Of a stretch of DNA of 64,000 bases, positions 1-8,591 are shown one piece after another. Where the stretch lies: NCBI GenBank assembly GCA_958295825.1, contig OY282375.1:601489-665488 (forward strand), in the 5' to 3' direction. The DNA is from an uncultured Candidatus Entotheonella sp. GTDB taxonomy: Bacteria; Tectomicrobia; Entotheonellia; Entotheonellales; Entotheonellaceae. The translations under genes were made by a program, and so were the position numbers. The notes beneath the pieces are model-generated. The model was given only the letters and a program-made list of their open reading frames with translations, had not been told where the DNA came from and did not search any database. The first letter of the stretch is position 1. Each line of letters begins with the position of its first letter.

Positions 1-741
1 GCGGCGGCGGTGATGACCGGCGGGCACGGCATGCCCCTGTGGGCCATGGTGCTGGTGTTGTGTGCCGGCATGGTGGCGCTGGGCTTCGTGCTGGAGCGCG
101 GCATCCTGCGGCCGATGGTCGGGCAGCCGGTGGTGTCGGTCATCATGGTGACCGTCGGGCTGGGTTTCGTGCTCCAGGGGCTGGTGACGATCATATGGGG
201 CGCCAACACGCGAGAGCTGGCCTTGCCGGTTCGATTCGAGCCGTACATTGTGGGGCCCGTCTTCATCTCGCCGATCAACTTGGTGGCCGCGGTCATCGCC
301 GTCTTGTTTCTGATCGCTTTCGGCTTGTTCTTCACGCGCAGCCGTCTGGGGGTGGCCATGCGGGCGGTGGCCGATGACCAGCAGGCGTCGATGGTGGTGG
401 GCATCAAAGTGCCGCGCGTGTTCGCGCTGTCGTGGGCCATTGCCGGGCTGGCCGCCGCCGCGGGCGGCATCATCTGGGGCAACCAGATTGGCGTCGACAC
501 CTTCCTGGCTCTGGTTGGCCTCAAGGTCTTTCCGGTGGTCATTCTCGGCGGGCTGGACAGCATCGGCGGCGCCATCATCGGCGGCCTGCTGATGGGCGTC
601 ATCGAGAGCCTGGCGGCGGGCTATCTCGACCCCCTGGTGGGCGGCGGCACAAAGGATTTTATTCCCTACGTGTTGATGATCCTGGTTCTGTTCGTGCGGC
701 CCTACGGCTTTTTCGGACACGAGACGATCGAGCGGGTGTAG
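1..741 (+). CDS. livH: Branched-chain amino acid ABC transporter permease LivH, 5'-truncated by the window edge
   Basis: Inner-membrane permease of a branched-chain-amino-acid/amide-type (HAAT) ABC importer. The frame is open from base 1, so the true start lies upstream; the internal GTG/ATG at 10-15 is probably not the start. About 246 residues are visible of a family that usually has 290-310. The protein is almost entirely hydrophobic, and the conserved C-terminal stretch containing VVILGGLDSIGGAIIGG is typical of LivH. The stop is 4 bases before livM, so these are one operon. Substrate specificity cannot be read from the permease. Confidence 0.93.
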   Translation, partial: AAAVMTGGHGMPLWAMVLVLCAGMVALGFVLERGILRPMVGQPVVSVIMVTVGLGFVLQGLVTIIWGANTRELALPVRFEPYIVGPVFISPINLVAAVIAVLFLIAFGLFFTRSRLGVAMRAVADDQQASMVVGIKVPRVFALSWAIAGLAAAAGGIIWGNQIGVDTFLALVGLKVFPVVILGGLDSIGGAIIGGLLMGVIESLAAGYLDPLVGGGTKDFIPYVLMILVLFVRPYGFFGHETIERV

Positions 742-745
742 AGAG

Positions 746-1828
746 ATGATCAATCGGGAATCGGGCGTATTCCAGACGAGTTACGAGGGCGACATGGCCC
801 TCTACACGCTGCCGCTGGCCAGGAACACCACGCGGGTGGTGGTGGCGTTACTGGTCCTGTTGCCCGTACCGCTGATAATGGCGAATAACGAGCACCTGAT
901 GAGTATCGCCACCACCATCGCCCTGGCCGCTATCGGCGCCATCGGCCTGAATCTCCTGGTCGGCTACACCGGACAGATTTCCATCGGTCAGGGCGCCTTC
1001 ATGATGGTCGGGGGGTACACCGCCGCCATCCTGTCGAGCCGCTACGGCATGCCGTTCTGGTTCGGTATTCTGGCGGGCGGCTGCACGACCGCGCTGGTCG
1101 GCATTCTGTTCGGCATCCCCTCTCTGCGTATCAAGGGCCTGTATCTGGCCATCGCCACCCTGGCGGCGCAGCTCATCATCGAGTGGGTCATCAACCACGT
1201 GCCGTGGATCAGCGGTGGCGCGCAGTCCTCCATCTACGTCGACAACCCGGCGCTGTTCGGCTTCGAGTTCAATACCGAATTCCGGCGTTACTACCTGGTG
1301 CTGGTGGTTTTCCTGCTGGCCTTCTTCGGGGCGCAGAACCTGGTGCGGTCGCGCATCGGGCGGGCTTTCATCGCCATCCGCGACCGCGACATCGCGGCGG
1401 AAATCATCGGCGTCAATTTGTTCCGTTACAAACTCCTGGCCTTCGCCGTCAGTTCGTTCTACGCCGGCGTGGCGGGGGCGCTGTGGACCTACTACCTGCG
1501 CATCGCCAACTACGAAAATTTTATCCTGGCGGTGTCGATTGAATACCTCGCGATGATCATCATCGGCGGCTTGGGCAGCGTGCTGGGCGCGGTCTTCGGG
1601 GCCATTTTCATCAAACTGTTTCCCATTGCTTTGGACCTGACGGTGGTGAGCATTTCAGAGGGCGTTTTCGGCGTTCCGTACCAGGACGTGGCCAATTTCC
1701 TGGCCAACATGCAGTTGTTCCTGTTTGGCGCCTTAATCATCTTTTTCCTCACCGTCGAGCCGGAGGGGCTGGCTCGCATGTGGGAGCACGTCAAACGGTA
1801 CTTCCGATTGTGGCCTTACTCATACTGA
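746..1828 (+). CDS. livM: Branched-chain amino acid ABC transporter permease LivM
   Basis: Second inner-membrane permease of the importer, 360 aa, normal for the family. It has the LivM signature NLLVGYTGQISIGQGAF in its first third and the late glycine-rich EYLAMIIIGGLGSVLGA segment before the last helices. The start at 746 gives a polar N-terminus of about 25 residues; ATG 794 (MALYTLPL) is an alternative. It follows livH by 4 bases and precedes a binding-protein gene by 46 bases. It should pair with LivH to form the channel. Confidence 0.93.
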   Translation: MINRESGVFQTSYEGDMALYTLPLARNTTRVVVALLVLLPVPLIMANNEHLMSIATTIALAAIGAIGLNLLVGYTGQISIGQGAFMMVGGYTAAILSSRYGMPFWFGILAGGCTTALVGILFGIPSLRIKGLYLAIATLAAQLIIEWVINHVPWISGGAQSSIYVDNPALFGFEFNTEFRRYYLVLVVFLLAFFGAQNLVRSRIGRAFIAIRDRDIAAEIIGVNLFRYKLLAFAVSSFYAGVAGALWTYYLRIANYENFILAVSIEYLAMIIIGGLGSVLGAVFGAIFIKLFPIALDLTVVSISEGVFGVPYQDVANFLANMQLFLFGALIIFFLTVEPEGLARMWEHVKRYFRLWPYSY

Positions 1829-1874
1829 GGCTAGGGCGCATCGGGCAAATCTGCTTGCAGAGAGGAGGGCTGCC

Positions 1875-3107
1875 ATGCAGTCGTGTTTTGCTACGAAATG
1901 GTTCGGTGTTGCAGGTGTGCTGGTGATACTGGTCGGCGCCGGAGGACTGTTGTCGGCCGATGAGATTGTCGTCGGTGGGCAGTGCGACCGTACCGGCCCG
2001 ACAAAGTTCATCGGCACGCTGCTGTGCCCCGGGGCGAACGACTACATCAAGCTGGTCAACAAGAAGGGTGGCATCAATGGGCATACGGTGCGCTACATCG
2101 AGGTAGAGCATGCCTACAAGGTCGACCGCGGCGTCGAGGCTTACGAACGCATCAAGCGCGAGGGGGGTGTGGCGACGGTGGATTACGGCACGCCGATCGT
2201 CTACGCGCTGACGCCGCGGCACATGGAAGACAAGATTCCGGGCCTGACGCCGGGCTTCGGGCGCGCTGATGCGGCGGACGGGGAACGCTTTCCGTACATC
2301 TTCCCGGTGGCGGCCTCGTATTGGTCGCAGGCAGCGGCGGCAATGAAATTCATCAAGGACCAGGGGGCCGCAGCGGGCAGCAAGGTTGCGTACATCTACT
2401 ACGACAATCCCGCCGGGCGCGAGCCGCTCGGCATTTTCCGGCGCATCTGCGAGCAGGAAGGGTACGGCTGCCGCGAGTTTGCGGTGCCGCCGCCGGGCAT
2501 CGAGATGGCCGCCGCGGTCCTGGACATCACGCGCCGCATGCGGGCCGAGTGGGTGGTCTCGCACCTGTTCGGCAAGGCGCCGGCCATTTCCATCCGCGAG
2601 TTTCGCAAGAACGGCTTCCCGCTGAACAAGGTGGTCAGCCTGGTGTGGGGCGCCGGCGAGATGGACATGATCGCCGCCGGTTGGAAGAACGCGCAGGGTT
2701 ACCTGGGGATGCAATTCGCCGGCGTCGGGCGTGATTTTCCTGTCCTTCGCGAGATTATCAGCATGTATGAGGAGGAAGGCCAGGAAGTACCCGAGATGGT
2801 CGGTCAGGTGTACTACAACCGCGGCGTCTTCACTGCGGCGATCATCGTCGAAGGGCTGCGCCTGGCGGTGGAGAACTTCGGCCTGCCGGTCACCGGGGAG
2901 AAGGTGAAAATGGGCTACGAGCTTATCACGGACTTCACCCTGGGCGGCTTTCTGCCGCCCCTCAGCGTCACGGCGCAGGATCACGAGGGCGGCGGCTGGG
3001 TGCGCATTTACGAGACCAAGGGCGAGGATCTGGTGCCGCACACCGAGTGGTTTCAGGGTTACCGGGACGTGGTGCTTGACGAGCTCAGAAAGGCGGCGCA
3101 GGAGTAG
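1875..3107 (+). CDS. ABC transporter periplasmic substrate-binding protein (LivK-like, type I fold)
   Basis: Exported ligand-binding component of the adjacent HAAT importer, 410 aa. An N-terminal signal peptide is followed by DEIVVGGQCDRTGPTKFIG, the start of a Peripla_BP_6 domain. The middle contains KVAYIYYDNPAGREPLG, the usual hinge-proximal strand. The start ATG has a good ribosome site (GAGGAGG) upstream. Related binding proteins take amino acids, amides, urea or aromatic acids; the ligand here is unknown. Its place between livM and livF is less usual than at the operon end. Confidence 0.88.
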   Translation: MQSCFATKWFGVAGVLVILVGAGGLLSADEIVVGGQCDRTGPTKFIGTLLCPGANDYIKLVNKKGGINGHTVRYIEVEHAYKVDRGVEAYERIKREGGVATVDYGTPIVYALTPRHMEDKIPGLTPGFGRADAADGERFPYIFPVAASYWSQAAAAMKFIKDQGAAAGSKVAYIYYDNPAGREPLGIFRRICEQEGYGCREFAVPPPGIEMAAAVLDITRRMRAEWVVSHLFGKAPAISIREFRKNGFPLNKVVSLVWGAGEMDMIAAGWKNAQGYLGMQFAGVGRDFPVLREIISMYEEEGQEVPEMVGQVYYNRGVFTAAIIVEGLRLAVENFGLPVTGEKVKMGYELITDFTLGGFLPPLSVTAQDHEGGGWVRIYETKGEDLVPHTEWFQGYRDVVLDELRKAAQE

Positions 3108-3135
3108 GGCGTCGCGAGCGGGGGCCTGTCCGGTC

Positions 3136-3930
3136 ATGCTGAGATTGAACAACGTGGAGGTGGTGTACGACCGTACCATTCTGGTGTTGCGGGGCGTCTC
3201 TCTGGATGTGCCGACGGGGCGCATCGTGGCGCTTCTGGGCTCCAACGGCGCCGGCAAGAGCACGACGCTGAAGACCATCTCCGGCATTCTGGCGCCCGAG
3301 CGCGGCGAGGTGACGGCCGGCACGGTGGAACTCGACGGCGTGCGCATCGACAACCGCGAGCCGGCGGACATCGTCAAGCACGGGGTGGCGCAGGTGATGG
3401 AAGGGCGGCGCACCTTCCAGCTTCTCACCACGGAGGAGAACCTTATCGCCGGTGCCCACACGCGGCGCGACAAGGTCCGCGTCGAACGGGACAAGGACTT
3501 GGTTTACGAGTATTTCCCTCGTCTGGCCGAGCGCCGCGGCATCAAGGCGGGTTACCTTTCCGGCGGCGAGCAGCAGATGCTCGCCATCGGCCGCGGGCTC
3601 ATGTCGAGCCCGCAGATCCTGTTGTTGGACGAGCCGTCCCTGGGCTTGGCGCCCATGCTGGTGGAGGAGATTTTCGAGATCGTGCAGCGGCTCAATCGCG
3701 ACCAAGGCATGACCGTCCTGCTGGTGGAGCAAAATGCTGCCATGGCGCTGACGATTGCCCAGCACGGCTACATCATGGAGAACGGCCGCATCGTTCTGGA
3801 CGAAGACGCCGAGGTGCTGCGCAACAACGAGGACATCAAGGAATTTTACCTGGGGCTGTCCGAGGCGGGCGGGCGCAAGAGCTACCGTGACGTCAAGCAC
3901 TACCGGCGGCGCAAGCGCTGGCTCTCGTAG
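3136..3930 (+). CDS. livF: Branched-chain amino acid ABC transporter ATP-binding protein LivF
   Basis: Cytoplasmic ATPase that powers the importer, 264 aa from ATG 3136 (MLRLNNVEVVYD). An in-frame start at 3076 would overlap the previous gene and adds a non-homologous leader, so it was rejected. Visible motifs are Walker A GSNGAGKST, signature LSGGEQQMLAIGR, Walker B ILLLDEPSLGLAP and a switch histidine-type tail. The C-terminus (SYRDVKHYRRRKRW) is basic. LivG, the second ATPase expected in this type, is not in the window and probably lies upstream of livH. Confidence 0.94.
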   Translation: MLRLNNVEVVYDRTILVLRGVSLDVPTGRIVALLGSNGAGKSTTLKTISGILAPERGEVTAGTVELDGVRIDNREPADIVKHGVAQVMEGRRTFQLLTTEENLIAGAHTRRDKVRVERDKDLVYEYFPRLAERRGIKAGYLSGGEQQMLAIGRGLMSSPQILLLDEPSLGLAPMLVEEIFEIVQRLNRDQGMTVLLVEQNAAMALTIAQHGYIMENGRIVLDEDAEVLRNNEDIKEFYLGLSEAGGRKSYRDVKHYRRRKRWLS

Positions 3931-3952
3931 CGCTGGCTGGGCCGGTCCCTTT

Positions 3953-3979
3953 AATTGTAATGAATACTCTATTGCAATT
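3953..3979. terminator. Possible hairpin between convergent genes
   Basis: AATTGTAAT and ATTGCAATT form a 9-bp stem (one G-T pair) around a 9-base loop. It sits between livF and the convergent dehydrogenase gene, where a bidirectional terminator would be expected. It has no clear T-run on either side and is AT-rich, so it may simply be chance structure at the edge of the AT-rich insert. Confidence 0.25.
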
Positions 3980-3983
3980 CATT

Positions 3984-5000
3984 CTACGTCTCCTCAATAG
4001 ACTTTAAAACAAAGTCAATTACTTCACTTGTTTTTTTATTTCCACCCAAATCAGGTGTTACATATTTCTGCTCTTGTGCCATGGTGAGGATATTTTCTAT
4101 TTCAATTGGATGTTCTATATGACTACTAAACATATCTGTTGTTGCCCTTATAGTTGCAAAAGGATTGACAATGCCTTTGCCCGCAATATTATCCGCTGAT
4201 CCGTGAATGGTTTGGTATATTTCTTGGCCATACGTTTTAGAATCAAGTGATATATTCTTGGCTGACATGGTGGCTTTATTACCTATTCTATAATACAGAG
4301 GAAGATATTCTGTTAATGTGTCTCCTACTTCATTAGATGCGATGACTAACACATCTGACGATTGATGCATCAAGATATCCAAACCACTGTCTGGTTGGTA
4401 TAATTCTACGTCCTCGTAATTCCTGAACCATCTTTGTAATTTGTTAAATAAGTGATATTTATATATTGCCAGTAATCTATACCCATCTTGTAAATTTTTA
4501 CTACCTTCATCATGAGCAAATTTAATCAATTCATTGAAAAATTCTTTTGTATAAGAACATTCTAGTGTAATGTACTCCTCATCCTCTTTTTTTGAGTCTA
4601 TTGCGTAAAATCCTTGGGCCTGGTCTCTTATTAGTAATACATCGTGATCCAAGGTCTTTAATTTCATCGACTTAATACTCTTTATTTTTCGTCTCAACTG
4701 ATATAATGTACCTGCATTAATAGCTGTTCTGAAAACCTTATCATAACCTTCTTCGTATATAGAAGATAGGAAGTCGGCCATCATCTGAGCTTCCTTCTCT
4801 TCTATTTCGTTAACTTGATCTGGTGACAACTCCATTTTTTCGAGTTCGAAATACGTATTTGGTACTTCTTCTAGTTCTTTTATTTTTACCTCTAGATCAA
4901 ATTTACTTGCAAAAGCACCGGCTAATGCTTTGAATATTTCATATATTTCGTCTCCTGTCCCTCCACCTTTAATTAAACCAAACTGCACTAACTTCTTCAT
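3984..5000 (-). CDS. Isocitrate/isopropylmalate dehydrogenase family protein (beta-decarboxylating, divergent)
   Basis: Probable NAD(P)-dependent oxidative decarboxylase of a 2-hydroxyacid, 338 aa. HGSADNIAGKGIVNPFATI (265-284) and the C-terminal TPDLGGNKKTSEV match the family. By alignment in the head, the catalytic Tyr132 and Lys181, substrate Arg125, and Mg-binding Asp227 in GDTLTE are kept, but the second metal aspartate of the usual GDILSD is Glu231. The N-terminal loop reads GGGTGDEI instead of GDGIGPE. A strong ribosome site (AAGGAG) precedes ATG 5000. The gene is strikingly AT-rich against GC-rich neighbours, with AT-ending codons, so recent transfer is likely. Exact substrate unknown. 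Confidence 0.8.
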   Translation of the reverse strand: MKKLVQFGLIKGGGTGDEIYEIFKALAGAFASKFDLEVKIKELEEVPNTYFELEKMELSPDQVNEIEEKEAQMMADFLSSIYEEGYDKVFRTAINAGTLYQLRRKIKSIKSMKLKTLDHDVLLIRDQAQGFYAIDSKKEDEEYITLECSYTKEFFNELIKFAHDEGSKNLQDGYRLLAIYKYHLFNKLQRWFRNYEDVELYQPDSGLDILMHQSSDVLVIASNEVGDTLTEYLPLYYRIGNKATMSAKNISLDSKTYGQEIYQTIHGSADNIAGKGIVNPFATIRATTDMFSSHIEHPIEIENILTMAQEQKYVTPDLGGNKKTSEVIDFVLKSIEET

Positions 5001-5004
5001 ATTC

Positions 5005-5094
5005 TCACTCCTTAGATTTGGATTTGAGGGCGGCGACGAAGTGTTTGGTGAAGGTTAAGTTGTCCTTGGCCGAAAACCGACTATCAGCCAACAT
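5005..5094 (-). CDS. Short reading frame immediately upstream of the dehydrogenase (possible gene remnant)
   Basis: A 29-codon frame starts MLADSRFSAKDNLTFTKHF and ends with TGA 4 bases before the dehydrogenase ATG, overlapping its ribosome site. Its base composition resembles the GC-rich chromosome and not the AT-rich gene after it, and it reads like the C-terminal tail of a larger protein. It may be the last piece of a gene cut by the insertion, or a leader. No family recognised. Confidence 0.22.
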   Translation of the reverse strand: MLADSRFSAKDNLTFTKHFVAALKSKSKE

Positions 5095-5488
5095 ATAGCG
5101 ATATTTTAATTGCTTCTAGTGGCACACGCAACATCGCGCGCATCGGTTCATTTTTGTAGCGAGATTCTTGCACTTGATCAGCTTGCTGTCGTGTACTTAC
5201 AACTGAACAAGGCATGCCAGTGTTCCATTATGCTCATTAAAGGAGGGCTAGATGCGCCTGTTCTGCATGTTCCTTGTGATGAAGGACAAATCTCAAGCTA
5301 GGAAAACCGAAAGGTATGCAACGAAGGAGAGAGGGCATCGCAAAGAGAAAAGATGCGGAGGGCTCAAGTTCCAGGCGTGAAAGAGAAGGCGCAATTCAAC
5401 TTGTCACCGCCGGGTCGGCGACGTAGAGTAGGGCGCTCATCTTCTCGGAAGCCTTTGATGCTGTTGTCGGGATAAAGAGGAATTTACG
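5095..5488. other. Intergenic stretch, nothing supported
   Basis: About 390 bases between the dehydrogenase and the permease operon. A 63-codon frame at 5110-5301 has no ATG start, no recognisable family and Cys-rich, low-complexity content, so it is not called. Composition shifts from AT-rich back to GC-rich across this stretch. A promoter for the permease operon is expected here but no convincing -35/-10 pair was seen. Confidence 0.5.
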
Positions 5489-6472
5489 ATGGTGACTGAA
5501 GCCACACCCTTGGAGAGGCGGGAGACGCGACCCAGCCTCTGGCAGCGCTTGCTGGACTGGGGCGGTACGGACGCGCTTACCGGTTACGCGTTCGTTCTGC
5601 CGGCCTTCGGCTGGATCGCCCTGCTGGTGGCCATGCCGTTCTGCATCGCGCTGGCTTATAGTGTCAGCAACGCCTGGATCGATACCGAGTGGGTTTGGGC
5701 GGAATTCCTGGGCTTGCGGGAGGGGGAACTGGCCTTTGTGGGGCTGGACAATTTCATCGAGTTGTTCGGCGACAGTATCTTCCTGCAGACGCTGCAAAAT
5801 TCCATCGTGTTTTCCACCGCTTCGGTAGCCCTGAAAGCCATCCTCGGCCTCACCCTGGCGCTGCTGCTGAATCGCACCCTGCGCTTCAACAAGGTGATCC
5901 GCGGCGCGCTGTTGCTGCCCTTTGTGGTGCCGACTGCCCTCAGCACGCTGGGGTGGTGGTGGATGTTCGACTCGCTGTACAGCGTCATCAACTGGACGCT
6001 GGTGCACCTCAATCTGGCGGAGCGCGGTCCGGCGTGGCTGTCCAACCCGTATCTGGCCATGCTGTCCGTCATCATCGTCAACACTTGGCGCGGCCTGCCG
6101 TTCTTTGCCATCACGGTGCTGGCCGGCTTGGTGTCGATCCCCAATGAGCTTTACGAGGCCGCCGAAACGGACGGGGCTGCGGCGCTGCGACGATTCTGGC
6201 ACATCACGCTGCCGCTGCTGCGCCCGGTGCTGGCCGTCGTGGTGCTGTTCTCGACGATCTTCACGCTGGCCGAGTTCAACATTATCTTCGTGTTGACCCG
6301 GGGCGGCCCGGAAAACATGACGCATCTCTTCTCCACCCTGTCGTACACCTACGGACTGATCGGCGGTCAACTCGGTTCCGGCGCCGCTATTTCTCTGTTC
6401 CTGTTTCCCTTCATGCTGGTGATCGTCTACTTCCAGTTGAAGTTGATACGCCGGGATACGACGTATGATTAG
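5489..6472 (+). CDS. Carbohydrate ABC transporter permease, MalF/UgpA type (CUT1)
   Basis: Inner-membrane permease of a CUT1-type sugar or polyol importer, 327 aa with about six helices. The cytoplasmic EAA loop that docks the ATPase is clear: YEAAETDGAAALRRFWHITL. The start ATG has GAGGAA nine bases upstream. It is followed by a small gene and the MalG-type partner in one transcription unit. Neither a binding protein nor an MsmK-type ATPase lies next to it on either side, so those subunits must come from elsewhere or be lost. Confidence 0.92.
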   Translation: MVTEATPLERRETRPSLWQRLLDWGGTDALTGYAFVLPAFGWIALLVAMPFCIALAYSVSNAWIDTEWVWAEFLGLREGELAFVGLDNFIELFGDSIFLQTLQNSIVFSTASVALKAILGLTLALLLNRTLRFNKVIRGALLLPFVVPTALSTLGWWWMFDSLYSVINWTLVHLNLAERGPAWLSNPYLAMLSVIIVNTWRGLPFFAITVLAGLVSIPNELYEAAETDGAAALRRFWHITLPLLRPVLAVVVLFSTIFTLAEFNIIFVLTRGGPENMTHLFSTLSYTYGLIGGQLGSGAAISLFLFPFMLVIVYFQLKLIRRDTTYD

Positions 6473-6500
6473 CCGGCCAGCGGGTAGGGGAGGCGAGCCG

Positions 6501-6698
6501 ATGCCGTTGATTGACACCCTAACGCTGAAAACCGAGTTGCTGGATGGCGGTATGCCGGAGCCGCAAGCGGCAGCCATCGTCGCGGATATACGCATGGAGA
6601 TCAAGGCGCTGCGGGGCGAGATCAAGATGCTCCGCTGGATAGGCGGCGTCATCCTGGCTTGTCAAGTGCTGGTGTTCGGCAAGCTGTTCTTTACGTGA
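6501..6698 (+). CDS. Small membrane-anchored coiled-coil protein between the two permease genes
   Basis: 65 aa from ATG 6501, chosen because GGGGAGG lies just upstream; an earlier in-frame ATG at 6465 overlaps the permease end. A short N-terminal part contains GGMPEPQAAAIVADI, like the start of DUF1640-type coiled-coil proteins, then a charged helix and one C-terminal membrane segment (IGGVILACQVLVFGKLFF). Its stop overlaps the next frame (TGATG). It resembles the QRFD-repeat proteins of this window in layout (coil, then tail anchor). A role in the transporter is only suggested by position. Confidence 0.6.
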   Translation: MPLIDTLTLKTELLDGGMPEPQAAAIVADIRMEIKALRGEIKMLRWIGGVILACQVLVFGKLFFT

Positions 6699-6715
6699 TG
6701 GAAAGGAAACTCGGA

Positions 6716-7885
6716 ATGTGGCCCTCGGCACAATCGATTCATCTCGTTGGCGTGGCGTTTGCGCTGTTGCACGTGCTCGCCGGCATCGTCGCCGGGCAGC
6801 CCTTCGTGGTGGTGCTTGGCGCCATCGGCGTGTTGTTGGCCTATGGCCTGTGGCGCCGCAGCGATTCCGTCCGCCTGGGGAGTATCGTACTGCTGACGCT
6901 GTACGTGGTGATGCGGCTGATTCTGGGTGTGTTCGCCTGGCGCGGTGCGGGGGCGGCGGTGCAGGTGTCGAATATCGTGGCCATCCTCGGATCGCTGTAC
7001 CTGATTCTGGCCTTGGGGCGCTTGGGCGCGGCATTCGCCAGCAAGCGCGACATGTGGCTGGGGGTGTTTATCTCGAAATACCTGCCGCTGCTGCCGTACC
7101 TGTTTTTCGCCCTGTTCCCGCTGTACTTCATGATGGTCACGTCGCTGAAGACGGACAACGAGCTGTACGACCTGGAGGCGGTGCCGTTCTGGATCACCGG
7201 CGCCGGGTTCACAATCGGCAACTACGGCTATCTGTTCGAGGAGACGCCGTACGTGGTGTGGCTAATCAATACGCTGAAGGTCTCCATCTGTGCCACGGCT
7301 ATCTCGGTGGCGATTGCCGTTCTGGCTGCCTACGCCCTGGCTCGCCTGCGCTTCCGGGGCGCCGAGACGTTCGGCGTCGCGGTGTTCGTGACGTATTTGG
7401 TGCCGCCCTCGCTGCTGTTCCTGCCCATGGCGCGGGTGGTCGACAGCCTGGGCCTGTCGGACCGCACGCTGGCGCTGATTGTCACTTATCCCACCTTTCT
7501 GATTCCCTTCTGCACGTGGCTGCTGATGGGGTATTTTCGCACCATCCCCAAGGAAATCGAAGAATGCGCCATGATCGACGGCTGTAATCGCATCCAGGCC
7601 CTGTTGCGCATCGTCCTTCCCATGGCCGTGCCGGGCATCATCTGCGCGGTCCTGTTTGGTTTCACCCTGTCCTGGAACGAGTTTCTCTACTCCCTGGTGT
7701 TCATCTCCACCACCGGCGCCAAAACCATCTCCGTAGGCGTCATTTCCGAACTCATTCGGGGCGACATCTACTACTGGGGCCAGCTCATGGCCGGCGCCAT
7801 GGTCGGCTCCATCCCCATTGTGGTGGCTTACGTCTTCTTCATGGATTACTACGTTTCCGGCCTTACTGCCGGCGCCGTGAAGTAG
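6716..7885 (+). CDS. Carbohydrate ABC transporter permease, MalG type, with extra N-terminal membrane domain
   Basis: Second CUT1 permease, 389 aa from ATG 6716, which has AAAGGA eight bases upstream; ATG 6698 is an alternative but lacks a ribosome site. The C-terminal 280 residues are a standard MalG-type domain, with the docking loop EECAMIDGCNRIQALLRIV. The first 110 residues add about four hydrophobic helices (HLVGVAFALLHVLAGIVAG and following) that the usual 270-300 aa MalG lacks. It forms the channel with the MalF-type protein upstream. Confidence 0.88.
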   Translation: MWPSAQSIHLVGVAFALLHVLAGIVAGQPFVVVLGAIGVLLAYGLWRRSDSVRLGSIVLLTLYVVMRLILGVFAWRGAGAAVQVSNIVAILGSLYLILALGRLGAAFASKRDMWLGVFISKYLPLLPYLFFALFPLYFMMVTSLKTDNELYDLEAVPFWITGAGFTIGNYGYLFEETPYVVWLINTLKVSICATAISVAIAVLAAYALARLRFRGAETFGVAVFVTYLVPPSLLFLPMARVVDSLGLSDRTLALIVTYPTFLIPFCTWLLMGYFRTIPKEIEECAMIDGCNRIQALLRIVLPMAVPGIICAVLFGFTLSWNEFLYSLVFISTTGAKTISVGVISELIRGDIYYWGQLMAGAMVGSIPIVVAYVFFMDYYVSGLTAGAVK

Positions 7886-7899
7886 AGTCCGTCATGTCT

Positions 7900-8524
7900 G
7901 AACAACTTTCGAGCGGCTGAAAGATCTGCTGGCCGGTACCTCGAAGACCGTCCTCCAGGACGTGCTGCTCGAGTTCCTGCGTGTACCGTTCCAGACAGGT
8001 TGTCTTACCGTTGGATATTGAACGATATTGGTTGCTGCAATCTGGGCGGAGTGTACGGCTGCGGAAATGCCCTCAGCGGTCAGGGGGTCCAGGATGCCGG
8101 CGGCATCTCCGACGAGCAGGACGTTGCCGTCCGCCCAGGGCGAAGTTCCCACGCCGTTGCGGCAGGCGGTGCCCGCGTACGCCCCAGAGACCGGCGGGGT
8201 CGAAGCCGTAGAACTCGACCAGTCTCTTGAGCTGATTCCGCAGTTTCGAGCCGACGTATTATAGCCGCCGATACCGATATTGAGATGGTCTCCCTTGGGG
8301 AACAGCCAACTGTAGCCGCCCTCTATTCTGCCGAAGTCCACTCCGACCGCCTTCTTCCATTTGGCCGGAAAGCCTTTTCGCGGCGTGATGTTCCCTTCCA
8401 TCGCGATGCCGTAGCCGTGCGCCCGCCCGCGCGAGGCTCCGCCTCGAACAGGGTAACGTCGATGCCGAGGCGGCGCAGCGTGTAGGCGGCTGCCAGCCCC
8501 GCCGCCCACAACGATGGTGTGCAT
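7900..8524 (-). pseudogene. FAD-dependent geranylgeranyl-reductase-family oxidoreductase, decayed
   Basis: Pieces of one flavoprotein lie in order in different frames. MHTIVVGGG starts it, an indel moves to LAAAYTLRRLGIDVTLFEAE (the FAD-binding fold), and about a hundred residues are missing. The remainder runs GFPAKWKKAVGVDFGRIEGG, then after a shift KLRNQLKRLVEFYGFDPAG, then back to GNVLLVGDAAGILDPLTAEG. A last shift gives RYTQELEQHVLEDGLRGTG and the gene stops short. At least four frame changes and an internal deletion make it non-functional. The intact family reduces prenyl chains of chlorophylls or lipids. Confidence 0.85.
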
Positions 8525-8591
8525 GGCCTCCCTTCCTGTTGATTGGGCGCCTCCTTCATCTGCGCTGGGATTCTGTCGACATACCGCCGGC

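Noticed and set aside
1791..3494. 567-codon minus-strand frame across the binding protein and LivF
   Set aside because: Antisense to two recognised transporter genes.
5110..5301. 63-codon plus-strand frame in the intergenic gap
   Set aside because: No ATG or usual start at its head, no ribosome site, no recognisable family.
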